From the NCBI RefSeq assembly GCF_900106845.1, contig NZ_LT629850.1:2211383-2275382 (forward strand): a stretch of 64,000 nt of DNA, given 5' to 3'. The DNA comes from Romboutsia timonensis (GTDB lineage: Bacteria; Bacillota; Clostridia; Peptostreptococcales; Peptostreptococcaceae). Position 1 is the stretch's first letter; every line of letters begins with the position of its first letter. Of this stretch, positions 17,193 through 27,198 are shown in pieces. The notes below the pieces were generated by a model, which did no database searches, was not told where the DNA came from, and saw nothing but the letters and a program-made list of their open reading frames with translations. The position numbers were made by a program, and so were the translations under genes.

Positions 17193-19031
17193 CTATTTTT
17201 CATCATTTACTTCTGTAAAATCAGCATCAACTATATTATCATCTTGTGGTCCAGCTTGTTCTTGACCAGCATTTGCTTGTTGCTCAGCTTGAGCTTGTTG
17301 ATACATTTGCTCAGATATCTTATGGAACTTGTTCATTACTTCGTCCATAGCTTTTTTGATTTCTTCAGCAGTAGCACTTTCTTTTTCTTTAACAGCTTTT
17401 AATTCAGCTATTGCAGATTCTATTTGAGATTTATCATCAGCACTTACTTTATCACCAAGTTCATTTAATGTTTTTTCTGTTTGGTATATAGTAGAGTCAG
17501 CTTGATTTAATGCTTCTATTCTATCTTTCTTTTGTTTATCAGCTTCTGCATTCATTTCAGCTTCTTTTACTTTTCTTTCTATTTCTTCTTCACTTAAGTT
17601 AGTTCCTGAAGTTATAGTTACTTTTTGTTCTTTTCCAGTTCCTAAATCTTTAGCAGTAACGTGAACTATACCGTTAGCATCTATATCGAAAGTAACTTCT
17701 ATTTGAGGTATTCCTCTTGGTGCTGGTGGTATATCAGTTAATTGGAATCTACCTAAAGTTGTATTGTCATAAGACATACTTCTTTCACCTTGAAGTACAT
17801 GTATATCAACAGCAGTTTGGTTATCTGCAGCAGTTGAGAATACTTGTGATTTCTTAGTTGGTATTGTTGTATTTCTTTCTATTATCTTAGTCATTACGTT
17901 ACCCATAGTTTCTATACCTAAAGATAATGGAGTAACATCAAGAAGTAATAAATCATTAACTTCTCCAGTTAAAACACCAGCTTGTATAGCAGCACCTGCA
18001 GCAACACATTCATCTGGGTTTATACCTTTGTGTGGTTCTTTTCCTATAAACTTCTTAACAGCTTCTTGAACAGCTGGTATTCTTGTTGATCCACCAACTA
18101 ATAATACATCATCTATATCAGATGTAGAAAGACCAGCATCTTGTAATGCTCTTCTTGTTGGTTCCATAGTTTTTTCTACTAAATGAGCAGTTAACTCATC
18201 AAATTTAGCTCTAGTTATATCTATTGTTAAGTGTTTTGGACCTTCAGCAGTAGCTGTTATGAAAGGTAAGTTTACGTTAGTTGTCATTGTTGATGATAAC
18301 TCTTTCTTAGCCTTTTCAGCAGCTTCTTTTAATCTTTGAAGAGCCATCTTATCATTTCTTAAGTCAACACCTTCAGTTTTCTTGAATTCTTCAGCTAAGT
18401 AATCTATTAATACTTGGTCAAAGTCATCTCCACCAAGTCTGTTGTTACCTGCAGTAGCTAAAACTTCAAATGTTCCATCTCCTATTTCAAGTATAGAAAC
18501 GTCGAATGTTCCTCCACCTAAGTCAAATACTAATACTTTCTTTTCTTGATCTAATTTATCTAAACCATAAGCAAGAGCTGCTGCTGTTGGTTCATTTATT
18601 ATTCTCTTAACATCAAGACCAGCTATTCTACCTGCATCTTTAGTTGCTTGTCTTTGAGCATCTGTAAAGTATGCTGGAACTGTTATAACAGCTTCTTTAA
18701 CTGGTTGACCTAAGTAAGCTTCTGCATCAGCTTTTAATTTTTGTAAAGTTATAGCTGATATTTCTTGTGGAGTATATGCTTTACCATCTATATCAACTTT
18801 GTAATCTGTTCCCATGTGAGTTTTTATAGATATTATTGTTCTATCTGCATTTGTAACTGCTTGTCTTTTTGCAGGTTCTCCTACTATTCTATCACCATCT
18901 TTAGTGAAAGCTACTACTGATGGAGTAGTTCTCATACCTTCTGCATTTGTTATTACTTGTGGTTCTCCACCTTCAAGTACTGCAACACAAGAGTTAGTTG
19001 TTCCTAAATCTATTCCTATTACTTTTGACAT
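17193..19031 (-). CDS. dnaK: Chaperone DnaK (Hsp70)
   Basis: ATP-dependent Hsp70 of 612 residues. Nucleotide-binding domain with [26 protein letters not shown] and [13 protein letters not shown]. The linker [15 protein letters not shown] leads to the beta-sandwich substrate domain, then a helical lid. The C-terminus [10 protein letters not shown] is the conserved tail. It follows grpE in the CIRCE-controlled operon. Confidence 0.98.
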   Translation of the reverse strand: MSKVIGIDLGTTNSCVAVLEGGEPQVITNAEGMRTTPSVVAFTKDGDRIVGEPAKRQAVTNADRTIISIKTHMGTDYKVDIDGKAYTPQEISAITLQKLKADAEAYLGQPVKEAVITVPAYFTDAQRQATKDAGRIAGLDVKRIINEPTAAALAYGLDKLDQEKKVLVFDLGGGTFDVSILEIGDGTFEVLATAGNNRLGGDDFDQVLIDYLAEEFKKTEGVDLRNDKMALQRLKEAAEKAKKELSSTMTTNVNLPFITATAEGPKHLTIDITRAKFDELTAHLVEKTMEPTRRALQDAGLSTSDIDDVLLVGGSTRIPAVQEAVKKFIGKEPHKGINPDECVAAGAAIQAGVLTGEVNDLLLLDVTPLSLGIETMGNVMTKIIERNTTIPTKKSQVFSTAADNQTAVDIHVLQGERSMSYDNTTLGRFQLTDIPPAPRGIPQIEVTFDIDANGIVHVTAKDLGTGKEQKVTITSGTNLSEEEIERKVKEAEMNAEADKQKKDRIEALNQADSTIYQTEKTLNELGDKVSADDKSQIESAIAELKAVKEKESATAEEIKKAMDEVMNKFHKISEQMYQQAQAEQQANAGQEQAGPQDDNIVDADFTEVNDEK

Positions 19032-19167
19032 AATACTTTTCCTCCTATATCTATATATAAATCTATTAATTAATTGATTTATTTGCTTTTATAAATTTTT
19101 ATTACTTAATTTTTAATTAAGCAAATTTTTATATTTATTCTTCATTAAAATGAAGTTTTAGGTTTAA

Positions 19168-19731
19168 TTAACAAGAAACCTTAACCATACTTGCTCTTAA
19201 TACTTTATTTCCTAGTTTATATCCTTTTTGAAGTACCATAACAACTTTATTTGGCTCAACTCCATCTACACTCTCTTGCATTACTGCTAAATGTAAGTTA
19301 GGATCAAAATCAGCATCTTGTGCTTCAATTTCTTCCACACCAAACTTTGTTATCATATCTTTTAATTGCTTATAAACTAGCTCTACACCTTTAAACATAG
19401 TATCTTCTTTATCTGTGCAAGCTTCTAATGCTCTTTCCATACTATCTATAACAGGTATTAATTCATTTAATATTTTTTCATTAGCAAATATACCTATAGT
19501 TTCTTTTTCTTGTTGAGTTCTTCTTCTATAGTTTGCATATTCTGCTTGAAGTCTTTTATATTGATCATTAAGAGCATCCATTTCATCTCTTAATTTTTTT
19601 TCTTCAAGTTTATCTTCTATATCAACTACATTCTCTTGATTCTCTTCAGTAGTTTCTTCATTCTCAACTACTTCTTCTTGAGCATCATCTTTAACTATTT
19701 CTTCTTCTAAGACAGTATCCTTATGTTCCAA
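19168..19731 (-). CDS. grpE: Nucleotide exchange factor GrpE
   Basis: Co-chaperone that releases ADP from DnaK. The first 50 residues are acidic and disordered (Glu-rich), followed by the long dimer helix with QAEYANYRRRTQQE and a C-terminal beta domain with KGYKLGNKVLRASMVKVS. Length 187 is normal. Start is TTG, with GAGGGGTG upstream. It follows hrcA by 18 bases. Confidence 0.95.
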   Translation of the reverse strand: MEHKDTVLEEEIVKDDAQEEVVENEETTEENQENVVDIEDKLEEKKLRDEMDALNDQYKRLQAEYANYRRRTQQEKETIGIFANEKILNELIPVIDSMERALEACTDKEDTMFKGVELVYKQLKDMITKFGVEEIEAQDADFDPNLHLAVMQESVDGVEPNKVVMVLQKGYKLGNKVLRASMVKVSC

Positions 19732-19749
19732 TACACTGCACCCCTCAAT

Positions 19750-20769
19750 TTATTTTTTATTAAATAATAAATTAATATAATTTACTATTGCATAAATCCT
19801 TGCATAATCCATTCTTGTTGGACCTATAAAGCTTATCTTTCCTACTAAGTCCTTATCAATATTGTATGTTGCTGTAACTATACTACAATCTTTAGCTAAT
19901 TCAAGATCGTTATCACTACCTATTATTATATTTACATTATCCTTTTGTATTCCTTTTGATTTTAACATACTATCTATTGTCTCTTTTTTTTCTATCATAT
20001 TTAAAAAAGATTTAGCTTTTATTATGTCATTAAATTCTGGATAATTAAATATATTAGTTGCTCCATTTAAAGAAAATACAGCTTCTTCTTCAGACATATT
20101 ATAGTTAAGAGCATCTATAAGTCCATCTATTAAATTAGAATATTCACCTATTTCATACTTTATAAATGCAATTAATCTTTCATCTATCTCTACTATACTT
20201 TTACCTAATAGTTTTCTAGTTAGATTGTCAGAAATTATATTTAATTTGGATTGATCTAGATAAATATCACTAGTTAAATCTGCCTTTTTAATATCACCGT
20301 TATTAGTTACAACAATAAGTAGTATTTTATTCTCATCTATACTTACTAATTGTATGTGCTTTATAACATTTTTATGGTTTAAACTTTTAGCTACAGCTAC
20401 TGTTGTATAATTAGTTAACTGAGATAATAACTTTGATGTTTCTTGAATTAAGTCTTTTATATGGCTTACATTATTTTGTATGCAATCTTGAATAAGTTTT
20501 TTTTCTTCATTACTTAATTCACTTTTACCCATAAGCATATCTACATATAACTTATATCCTTTTTCTGACGGAACTCTTCCTGCAGAAGTATGGGGCTGTA
20601 TAAGATATCCTAACTCTTCCAAATCAGCCATTTCATTTCTTATAGTAGCAGCACTAATTCCTAAATCATGTTTTTTAGATATTGTTCTAGATCCTACCGC
20701 TTCGGCAGTTTCTATATAATCTTTAACTATAGCTTTGAGGATATTTAGTTTTCTTTCGTTTAGTTTCAT
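19750..20769 (-). CDS. hrcA: Heat-inducible transcription repressor HrcA
   Basis: Repressor that binds CIRCE and controls class I heat-shock genes. The N-terminal winged helix reads MKLNERKLNILKAIVKDYIETA and includes VGSRTISKKHDLGISAATIRNE in two parts. The rest is the GAF-like dimer domain; 339 residues. The ATG at 20769 has GAGGAGG six bases upstream; an in-frame GTG 24 bases up lies inside CIRCE and is rejected. Autoregulation through the CIRCE at 20787-20813 is expected. Confidence 0.96.
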   Translation of the reverse strand: MKLNERKLNILKAIVKDYIETAEAVGSRTISKKHDLGISAATIRNEMADLEELGYLIQPHTSAGRVPSEKGYKLYVDMLMGKSELSNEEKKLIQDCIQNNVSHIKDLIQETSKLLSQLTNYTTVAVAKSLNHKNVIKHIQLVSIDENKILLIVVTNNGDIKKADLTSDIYLDQSKLNIISDNLTRKLLGKSIVEIDERLIAFIKYEIGEYSNLIDGLIDALNYNMSEEEAVFSLNGATNIFNYPEFNDIIKAKSFLNMIEKKETIDSMLKSKGIQKDNVNIIIGSDNDLELAKDCSIVTATYNIDKDLVGKISFIGPTRMDYARIYAIVNYINLLFNKK

Positions 20770-20786
20770 TTCATGCCTCCTCGCTG

Positions 20787-20813
20787 TTAGCACTCATTAA
20801 ATCCGAGTGCTAA
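20787..20813 (-). promoter_or_regulatory. CIRCE operator
   Basis: Perfect TTAGCACTC-N9-GAGTGCTAA, 18 bases before the hrcA ATG and just downstream of the sigma-A promoter. This is the HrcA binding site for the hrcA-grpE-dnaK-dnaJ operon. No second CIRCE was seen in the window. Confidence 0.97.
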
Positions 20814-20828
20814 AAAGATTATATATAT

Positions 20829-20857
20829 TATATATCATTATTTTTTAGCATTGTCAA
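20829..20857 (-). promoter_or_regulatory. Sigma-A promoter of the hrcA operon
   Basis: Minus strand TTGACA (20857-20852), 17-base spacer, TATATA (20834-20829), overlapping a TATAAT two bases further on. CIRCE begins about 15 bases downstream, so HrcA would cover the initiation region. Confidence 0.7.
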
Positions 20858-20867
20858 TAGTTTTTGA

Positions 20868-22001
20868 CTAATCTATAAATTCTATAAATACTGTATTAGA
20901 TAATTCTCTTCCTCTTTGTGTTAAAGCTATATTATTATTTTGCTCTATAATTAAGTTTAAATTCTTTAATTTGTCTAAAATATTATTATATTTATGCTTA
21001 AAATTCACATTAAACTTTTCATAAAATTCATCCAAATTAATACCCTCGTTCATTCTAAGCCCCATAAATATAAATTCTTCCATTTCATCTTTTTTACTTA
21101 ATACATTTTTTTCTTCTATCGGTTTTTTATTATACTCTAAACATTTATTATACTCTTTTATATCACAAATATTACTATATCTATAATTATTTATATAACC
21201 TGATGCTCCTGGCCCTAAGCCCAAATAGTTATCACATTTCCAATATACTATATTATGTTTGCATTCATATCCTTCTTTTGCATAATTAGATATTTCATAT
21301 TGATGATATCCGTTCTTATATAATGTATCTATCGTATAGTTATATATACTTATATCAACTTCTTCATCATTAAGTTCAAATTCTTTATTTAGATACATAT
21401 CGTAAAACTTAGTTCCCTCTTCTAATATAAGTGAGTAAGCAGATATATGTGACGGATTTAAATTTATTATTTTATTTAAAGTCTCTTTCCATTCATCAAA
21501 TGATTGATTTGGAAGTGAATACATTAGGTCAACATTTATATTATCTATTCCTACCTCTATTGCATCCTTATAATTTTTTTCAAATTGTTCATATGTATGT
21601 ATTCTACCTATATACTTTAAATGATGGTCTTGAGTGACTTGAAGTCCCATACTTAACCTATTTATACCTAATGATTTTATAGCCTTTAATTTTACTTTAT
21701 TTAAAGTTCCTGGATTACATTCCATAGTTATTTCAGCATCTCTTTTTATATTAAAATTACTATATATATTTTCAATAAGAATAGTTAACTCCTCAGGAGT
21801 TAGGATACTAGGAGTACCTCCACCTAAAAATACACTAGTAAATTCTTTGTTTTTAAATTCTTCTTTATATAATTCCATTTCTTTTTTAATGCTTATTAAG
21901 TAGTCTTTTTTCTGATTTTTCTCTTCTATTTTGTAAGAGTTAAAATCACAATAGTTACATTTTTGAGCACAAAATGGAACATGTACATATAATCCTAACA
22001 T
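20868..22001 (-). CDS. hemW: Radical-SAM protein HemW (CPO-III-like)
   Basis: HemN-like radical-SAM protein, thought to act in haem delivery rather than coproporphyrinogen oxidation. The cluster motif CAQKCNYC (Cys 11, 15, 18) sits at the N-terminus as in HemW. FLGGGTPS and the C-terminal HemN domain (GLRMNEGI) are visible. Length 377 is typical. It keeps the common lepA-hemW-hrcA order, though an amino-acid permease now separates it from lepA. Confidence 0.93.
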   Translation of the reverse strand: MLGLYVHVPFCAQKCNYCDFNSYKIEEKNQKKDYLISIKKEMELYKEEFKNKEFTSVFLGGGTPSILTPEELTILIENIYSNFNIKRDAEITMECNPGTLNKVKLKAIKSLGINRLSMGLQVTQDHHLKYIGRIHTYEQFEKNYKDAIEVGIDNINVDLMYSLPNQSFDEWKETLNKIINLNPSHISAYSLILEEGTKFYDMYLNKEFELNDEEVDISIYNYTIDTLYKNGYHQYEISNYAKEGYECKHNIVYWKCDNYLGLGPGASGYINNYRYSNICDIKEYNKCLEYNKKPIEEKNVLSKKDEMEEFIFMGLRMNEGINLDEFYEKFNVNFKHKYNNILDKLKNLNLIIEQNNNIALTQRGRELSNTVFIEFID

Positions 22002-22423
22002 TTATTTCTCCTTATCCATTTATTCTCTTATATTATACCAATATTTTTATTTTTTACACTTCTTATATTCTTCAAATGTATAAATTATAAGCACTATTTT
22101 AAATAATTTAATCAAAAAGTCTTTAAGTTTATGTATTAATATAAGATACTTAAACATTTAACCGCTTATATTCTTATTAGTATTCATTTATCCTATGTCT
22201 ATTATTATAAAGAAAGTTAAAAAGTATTTTGAAATATAGATATCATTATAAATAGTGAACCAATATAAAATGAAAGTTACAATTTTAATATATCTGGACA
22301 GTTTATAGTAAGTTGTAAAAGTAACCATACCTTAGAGCCCAATATATTGAAATTTCTACTGTATGGTTGTTTTATGCCATATTTATAACGAAGATAGCTA
22401 AGATATCCTAATTTTTATAATAA
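22002..22423. other. Long AT-rich gap between APC permease and hemW
   Basis: No gene is supported. Near hemW lies an extended -10, TTGGTATAAT on the minus strand (22041-22032), a likely hemW promoter without a good -35. At 22323-22368 the arms AACCATAC and GTATGGTT form an 8-bp inverted repeat with a 30-base loop, flanked by unusually GC-containing sequence (CTTAGAGCCC). This could be a remnant of an insertion or a structured RNA. Confidence 0.4.
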
Positions 22424-22473
22424 AAATCAAGAAAAGGAATTTGCATAAATCTACAAATTCCTTTTCTTGATTT
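22424..22473 (-). terminator. Terminator of the APC permease gene
   Basis: A perfect 20-bp stem (22424-22443 with 22454-22473) around AAGAAAAGGAATTTG and a 10-base loop, four bases past the stop codon. Confidence 0.85.
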
Positions 22474-22476
22474 CTA

Positions 22477-23793
22477 TTATTTTTTACTTGTAATTGAATA
22501 TACTGGTATACCTATTAATGTTATTATTATACCTCCTAAAGCAATTAATGTAGCTGTTAACAATTGATTTATTATAACAAATAAACCTCCTATTATTGCT
22601 ATAGCTGGTATAATTGGATATAAAGGTACTTTATATGGTCTTTGTAATTCAGGTCTATCCTTACGAAGCTTAATAACTCCTATAAATGTTAGCACATAGA
22701 ATATCCAGATTGTAAAAACAGTTAAATCAGTTAGTAAGTTAAATTGTCCTGTTAAAGCATATATTGATGCTAAAACAGCTATTAACCAAATAGAATTGGC
22801 AGGCACTCCACCTTTATTTAACTTAGCTAAAGAATCACTTGCTGGTAATGTTTTTTTGACTGCTAATGTATAAGCTACCCTTGGACCTGTTAGTAAATAT
22901 CCATTAAGTGCTCCAAATACTGATATTAGTATACCTACTGTTACAATTTTACCGCCTATATTACCAAAAATTCTTTGTGCAACAAGTGCAGCTGGTGCTG
23001 TGGCTTGTGCTAATTCTGAAGCTGGTGCAACCCATAGATATGCTAAGTTTATAACTATATATACTGCCATTACTATAGATATACCTCCAACTATTGCTTT
23101 TGGTAAATCTTTACCTGGATCTTTCATTTCTCCAGCTAATGCTCCAACATTTATCCAACCATCATATGCAAATAATGTTGCTATTAATACTTGTCCTAAT
23201 GCTCCTGTTACTGTTGCGCCAGGTCCAACTAAAGGTTGAAGTATAGGATTTCCATTACCTTTTATAAATCCAAATATTATGATAACTATTAATGGTACAA
23301 GTTTACCAATCGTAGCTACAGTTTGTATTACTCCTCCAAAAGATGATCCTACTGTATTTAAAAATGCTATAAATAATATTGTTACTATAGCTATAACTAA
23401 AACCATCATCATATTCGAATCTGGATTATACCCTAGTAATTCAAGTATTTGTTTTGCAAATATTACTCCTAAAGCTGCTATAGTTCCTGGAAAAAATAGT
23501 ACAGTTTGCATCCAACCAGTTAAGAAGCCTAGTTTCTTACCATAAATCTCTTCAATATATACCATCATACCGCCTGTCTTTGGTATTGCAGCTGATACTT
23601 CTGCTGCTGTTAAACCTGCTGTTATTGTTATAATACCTCCTATTACCCATGCTATCATTCCAAGTCCTGGACCACCATTAGTTGCTGTATATATAGCTTG
23701 AGGTTTAAAAAATACTCCTGAACCTATAACTACTCCTATTACTGTTGAAAGTGCTGCTGATAAACCTAACGTTTTTTTAAGTTCATTATTCAT
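22477..23793 (-). CDS. APC family amino-acid permease
   Basis: A 438-residue polytopic protein with about 12 membrane helices. The N-terminus LGLSAALSTVIGVVIGSGVFF is the helix-1 substrate-binding signature of the APC superfamily, followed by a conserved AEVSAAIPKTGG. It resembles the LAT/serine-threonine exchanger-like group (PYKVPLYPIIPAIAI near the end). Substrate is not determinable. It has terminators on both sides, so it is a single-gene unit inserted in the lepA-hemW neighbourhood. Confidence 0.88.
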   Translation of the reverse strand: MNNELKKTLGLSAALSTVIGVVIGSGVFFKPQAIYTATNGGPGLGMIAWVIGGIITITAGLTAAEVSAAIPKTGGMMVYIEEIYGKKLGFLTGWMQTVLFFPGTIAALGVIFAKQILELLGYNPDSNMMMVLVIAIVTILFIAFLNTVGSSFGGVIQTVATIGKLVPLIVIIIFGFIKGNGNPILQPLVGPGATVTGALGQVLIATLFAYDGWINVGALAGEMKDPGKDLPKAIVGGISIVMAVYIVINLAYLWVAPASELAQATAPAALVAQRIFGNIGGKIVTVGILISVFGALNGYLLTGPRVAYTLAVKKTLPASDSLAKLNKGGVPANSIWLIAVLASIYALTGQFNLLTDLTVFTIWIFYVLTFIGVIKLRKDRPELQRPYKVPLYPIIPAIAIIGGLFVIINQLLTATLIALGGIIITLIGIPVYSITSKK

Positions 23794-23917
23794 TAAGTTC
23801 CTCCTTATGTCATTTATATTATTTAGTACTTAACTGGTTTTATAATATTATCATTCCCACTTTCTATTTAAATATTAAAATTTACTTTTCTTATCTACTT
23901 GGTAGTATATTTTTAAC

Positions 23918-23951
23918 AAAAAAAGACCTAAGTTTTAAACTTAAGTCTTTT
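23918..23951 (-). terminator. Terminator of lepA
   Basis: Hairpin AAAAGACCTAAGTTT / AAACTTAAGTCTTTT with one C-A mismatch and A/T tracts, just past the lepA stop. Confidence 0.75.
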
Positions 23952-23958
23952 CTATATT

Positions 23959-25764
23959 TTATTCATCTAATTTTAACACTGACATAAATGCTTTTTGAGG
24001 AACTTCAACAGATCCGATTTGTCTCATACGTTTCTTACCTTCTTTTTGCTTTTCAAGAAGCTTCTTCTTACGAGATATATCTCCTCCGTAACACTTAGCA
24101 AGAACATCTTTTCTAAGTGCACTTATAGTTTCTCTAGCTATTACCTTATTACCAACAGCTGCTTGTATAGGTACTGCAAACTGATGTCTTGGTATTTCAT
24201 TTTTAAGTTTTTCACACATAGCTTTACCTCTTGAGTAAGCACGAGATTCATGAACTATAAAGCTAAGTGCATCTACTTGTTCTTTATTTATTAATATATC
24301 TAATTTAACTAGAGTTGAAGGAACATATCCCTTAACTTCATAATCTAATGATCCATATCCTCTAGTTCTTGATTTTAATGCATCAAAGAAATCATATACG
24401 ACCTCATTTAAAGGTAAATCATAATGAAGCATAACTCTCTTTTCATCTATATACTCCATATTTATCATTGTTCCACGTCTTTCTTGACATAGTTCCATAA
24501 CTGTACCTACGTAATCTTTAGGAACTATTATGTCTCCTTTAACTATAGGCTCTTCTATCATTCTTATTTCACTTGGTTCAGGTAAGTTAGTTGGATTTTG
24601 TATCATTACTACTTCACCATCATTTTTAGTTACTCTGTATATAACAGATGGAGCTGTTGTTACTAAGTTAAGATCATATTCTCTCTCTAATCTTTCCTGT
24701 ATTATTTCCATGTGTAAAAGTCCTAAGAATCCACATCTAAATCCAAATCCTAAAGCAGCTGAAGTTTCAGCTTCAAATTCAAGTGCAGCATCATTTATTT
24801 GCATTTTTTCAAGTGCATCTCTTACATTTTCATATTTTTCACCTTCACCTGGATATATACCACAGTAAACCATTGGAGTTGCTTTTTTATATCCTGCCAT
24901 AGGTTCATCAGTTGGGTTATTAGCATCTGTTATAGTATCCCCAACTTGACAACTTCTTATATCTTTTATACTTGCTGCTATGTATCCAACATCTCCAGCA
25001 GATAATTCATCAAGCTCTCTTTGTCCCGGAGCCATTACACCAACTTCTGTTACTTCAAACTTTTTGTTAGTATTCATCATTTTTATAGTCATACCTTTTT
25101 TTACGCTACCTTCAAATATTCTAACGTAAGCTACAACACCTTTATATGCATCATAATAAGAGTCAAATATTAACGCTTTTAAAGGAGCTTCTTTATCTCC
25201 TGTTGGAGCAGGTACTTTTTCTACTATAGCTTCTAGTACATCTTCTATATTTAATCCACTTTTAGCAGATATAAGTGGAGCATCACTTGCATCAAGCCCT
25301 ATTATATCTTCTATTTCCGTTTTTATTTCATCAGGTCTTGCACTTGGAAGATCTATTTTATTTATAACAGGTAAAATTTCTAAGTCTTGATCTAGTGCTA
25401 AATAGACGTTAGCTAATGTTTGAGCTTCAACACCTTGAGCAGCATCAACTACTAGTAATGCCCCCTCACAAGCTGCTAAACTTCTTGATACTTCATAGTT
25501 AAAGTCTACATGACCTGGAGTATCTATAAGATTTAAGAAATACTCATTTCCATCCTTAGCCTTATATACTAATCTTATATTTTGAAGCTTTATAGTGATT
25601 CCTCTTTCTCTTTCAAGATCCATATTATCTAATAACTGATCTTTCATTTCTCTTTCACTAACAAGCCCAGTTTTTTGTATTAATCTATCAGCTAAGGTAG
25701 ACTTACCGTGATCTATATGTGCTATTATACTAAAATTCCTAGTTCTACTTTGTTTATTGTCCAC
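23959..25764 (-). CDS. lepA: Elongation factor 4 (LepA)
   Basis: Ribosome-associated translational GTPase of 601 residues. GTPase motifs: [22 protein letters not shown] and [11 protein letters not shown]-like domains follow, with the LepA-specific C-terminal domain ([19 protein letters not shown] and [11 protein letters not shown]). Start is GTG, with AGGAGG upstream. It has its own promoter at 25798-25826. Confidence 0.97.
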   Translation of the reverse strand: MDNKQSRTRNFSIIAHIDHGKSTLADRLIQKTGLVSEREMKDQLLDNMDLERERGITIKLQNIRLVYKAKDGNEYFLNLIDTPGHVDFNYEVSRSLAACEGALLVVDAAQGVEAQTLANVYLALDQDLEILPVINKIDLPSARPDEIKTEIEDIIGLDASDAPLISAKSGLNIEDVLEAIVEKVPAPTGDKEAPLKALIFDSYYDAYKGVVAYVRIFEGSVKKGMTIKMMNTNKKFEVTEVGVMAPGQRELDELSAGDVGYIAASIKDIRSCQVGDTITDANNPTDEPMAGYKKATPMVYCGIYPGEGEKYENVRDALEKMQINDAALEFEAETSAALGFGFRCGFLGLLHMEIIQERLEREYDLNLVTTAPSVIYRVTKNDGEVVMIQNPTNLPEPSEIRMIEEPIVKGDIIVPKDYVGTVMELCQERRGTMINMEYIDEKRVMLHYDLPLNEVVYDFFDALKSRTRGYGSLDYEVKGYVPSTLVKLDILINKEQVDALSFIVHESRAYSRGKAMCEKLKNEIPRHQFAVPIQAAVGNKVIARETISALRKDVLAKCYGGDISRKKKLLEKQKEGKKRMRQIGSVEVPQKAFMSVLKLDE

Positions 25765-25797
25765 CTTGGTTCCTCCTTTTTTATTATCATAACTTTT

Positions 25798-25826
25798 ATT
25801 TTATAATATATCCCCTTTTATGTAAA
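25798..25826 (-). promoter_or_regulatory. Probable sigma-A promoter of lepA
   Basis: Minus strand TTTACA (25826-25821), 17-base spacer, TAAAAT (25803-25798), about 35 bases before the lepA GTG. Confidence 0.5.
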
Positions 25827-25914
25827 TAACCGTTATGTTATAAAACCAAAAACTTATTTTTCTTATATAATTCTCTCCTATTTATATATTAAATATTTAA
25901 AACTTCTTAATAGT

Positions 25915-25948
25915 AAAAATAAGACTTAAATATTTAAGTCTTATTTTT
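25915..25948 (-). terminator. Terminator overlapping the end of the 25934 gene
   Basis: AT-rich palindrome built on AATAAGACTTAAA / TTTAAGTCTTATT. The stop codon of the small membrane protein gene lies inside it. Confidence 0.65.
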
Positions 25949-26224
25949 ATTATCATTATATAGTTTTATTATTTTATCCTTAGCTTTATATATTTCATTT
26001 ATTTTTTCACCAATATTAACTTTAATATCATCCATATTTATATCATCTATAAAAGAATTTAAAAGATATGCATCAGTTCCTAACATATCTTTTGCACTTT
26101 TATCTATTATAAATATACATATACTTAAATTTGTAATCATAGCTAGAATAAATAAAACTTTAAATACAACCCTAATTTTTCTTCTTTTTAATTTTTTATT
26201 AATCTTTTTTTCTAGTCTACTCAT
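25934..26224 (-). CDS. Small single-pass membrane protein, unknown function
   Basis: A 96-residue protein: a very basic N-terminal 20 residues (KKINKKLKRRKIR), one membrane helix at about 20-42 (VLFILAMITNLSICIFII), then a soluble acidic/basic region of about 50 residues. The positive-inside rule puts the C-terminus outside. It follows spoIIP by 18 bases and is likely cotranscribed with it and gpr, so a sporulation role is possible but unproven. Confidence 0.7.
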   Translation of the reverse strand: MSRLEKKINKKLKRRKIRVVFKVLFILAMITNLSICIFIIDKSAKDMLGTDAYLLNSFIDDINMDDIKVNIGEKINEIYKAKDKIIKLYNDNKNKT

Positions 26225-26242
26225 ACTTAATCTCCTAGACTA

Positions 26243-27187
26243 TTATCTATTTTGCTTAAAATATTCATCTAAAATTTCTGCTACATATTTTACAGATGCT
26301 TTTGCTTCATCTGAACTAGTTCCATTACTTCCTATTTCTATAAGCATATGATTTTGGGCCATATATTGATTGAATTTACCATATTGCCTCTTTACTATAG
26401 GTAAAACCAATTCAGGGTATTTACTTTGAGCAAATTTAGTTATATCCTCAGCTAAAGCTTTTACTTCATCTACATTCGGATTTTTCATACCTACAACAAA
26501 AAAGAATTTAGCTACTTTTTCACCCTTATAAGTTGTTGACATCCTTTCATGCTCTTTTTGTATATCAGCATCAGTCTTAAGATCCCTTCCATCTCTATGT
26601 AAATCTATAGCTATATTTATACTTTTATGGTTATTTAGCATTGATTTTACAGTTTCTAAACTACTTATATAAGACTTAGTAAAATCTGGATAATCATGGT
26701 ATTTTGTACTATGCACAATTCCCCAACCTTTTTTACTTAATTGTTCTGTCAATAGTGTTCCAACCTCAAGTACTGATTTATCTCTATTATTTTGTGAATG
26801 ATAATTCCCTTCTGGAGAATCTGAATAAGTTTCCCCTGAATGAGAGTGATATATTAACATAGTAGGATTTTCTTTAGTTATTCTTATATCATTTTTATAT
26901 TCACTAGATGCTACAGATATATTTTCTTTATTATTAGAGTTACTGTTTAATGTAGGAATATTTTCTTCTCCTATGTGAACTTTTATATAATCTTCTTCTT
27001 TATTAGCAGTTTTATCTTCTTTATCTTTTTCTTCTTTTGAATTATCATCCTTTGTACTCGACTCTGGATAAGATGACTCTATTAAAAATTTAAGAAATTC
27101 TTCCTTATCCATACTATAAGATAAAGTTGGTAAAATAAAAATTAAAGCACATAATAAACTTATAACCTTCTTAGTTTTTCTCAACAT
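26243..27187 (-). CDS. spoIIP: Stage II sporulation protein P
   Basis: SpoIIP is a peptidoglycan amidase/endopeptidase that, with SpoIID and SpoIIM, drives engulfment. It has an N-terminal signal anchor (ISLLCALIFILPTLSYS), a charged low-complexity linker (about 45-90), then the catalytic domain: LIYHSHSGETYS, NIAIDLHRDGRD and the late MLIEIGSNGTSSDEA. Length 314 is typical. It follows gpr by 11 bases, the usual gpr-spoIIP pair. Confidence 0.93.
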   Translation of the reverse strand: MLRKTKKVISLLCALIFILPTLSYSMDKEEFLKFLIESSYPESSTKDDNSKEEKDKEDKTANKEEDYIKVHIGEENIPTLNSNSNNKENISVASSEYKNDIRITKENPTMLIYHSHSGETYSDSPEGNYHSQNNRDKSVLEVGTLLTEQLSKKGWGIVHSTKYHDYPDFTKSYISSLETVKSMLNNHKSINIAIDLHRDGRDLKTDADIQKEHERMSTTYKGEKVAKFFFVVGMKNPNVDEVKALAEDITKFAQSKYPELVLPIVKRQYGKFNQYMAQNHMLIEIGSNGTSSDEAKASVKYVAEILDEYFKQNR

Positions 27188-27198
27188 ACTTTTCCTCC

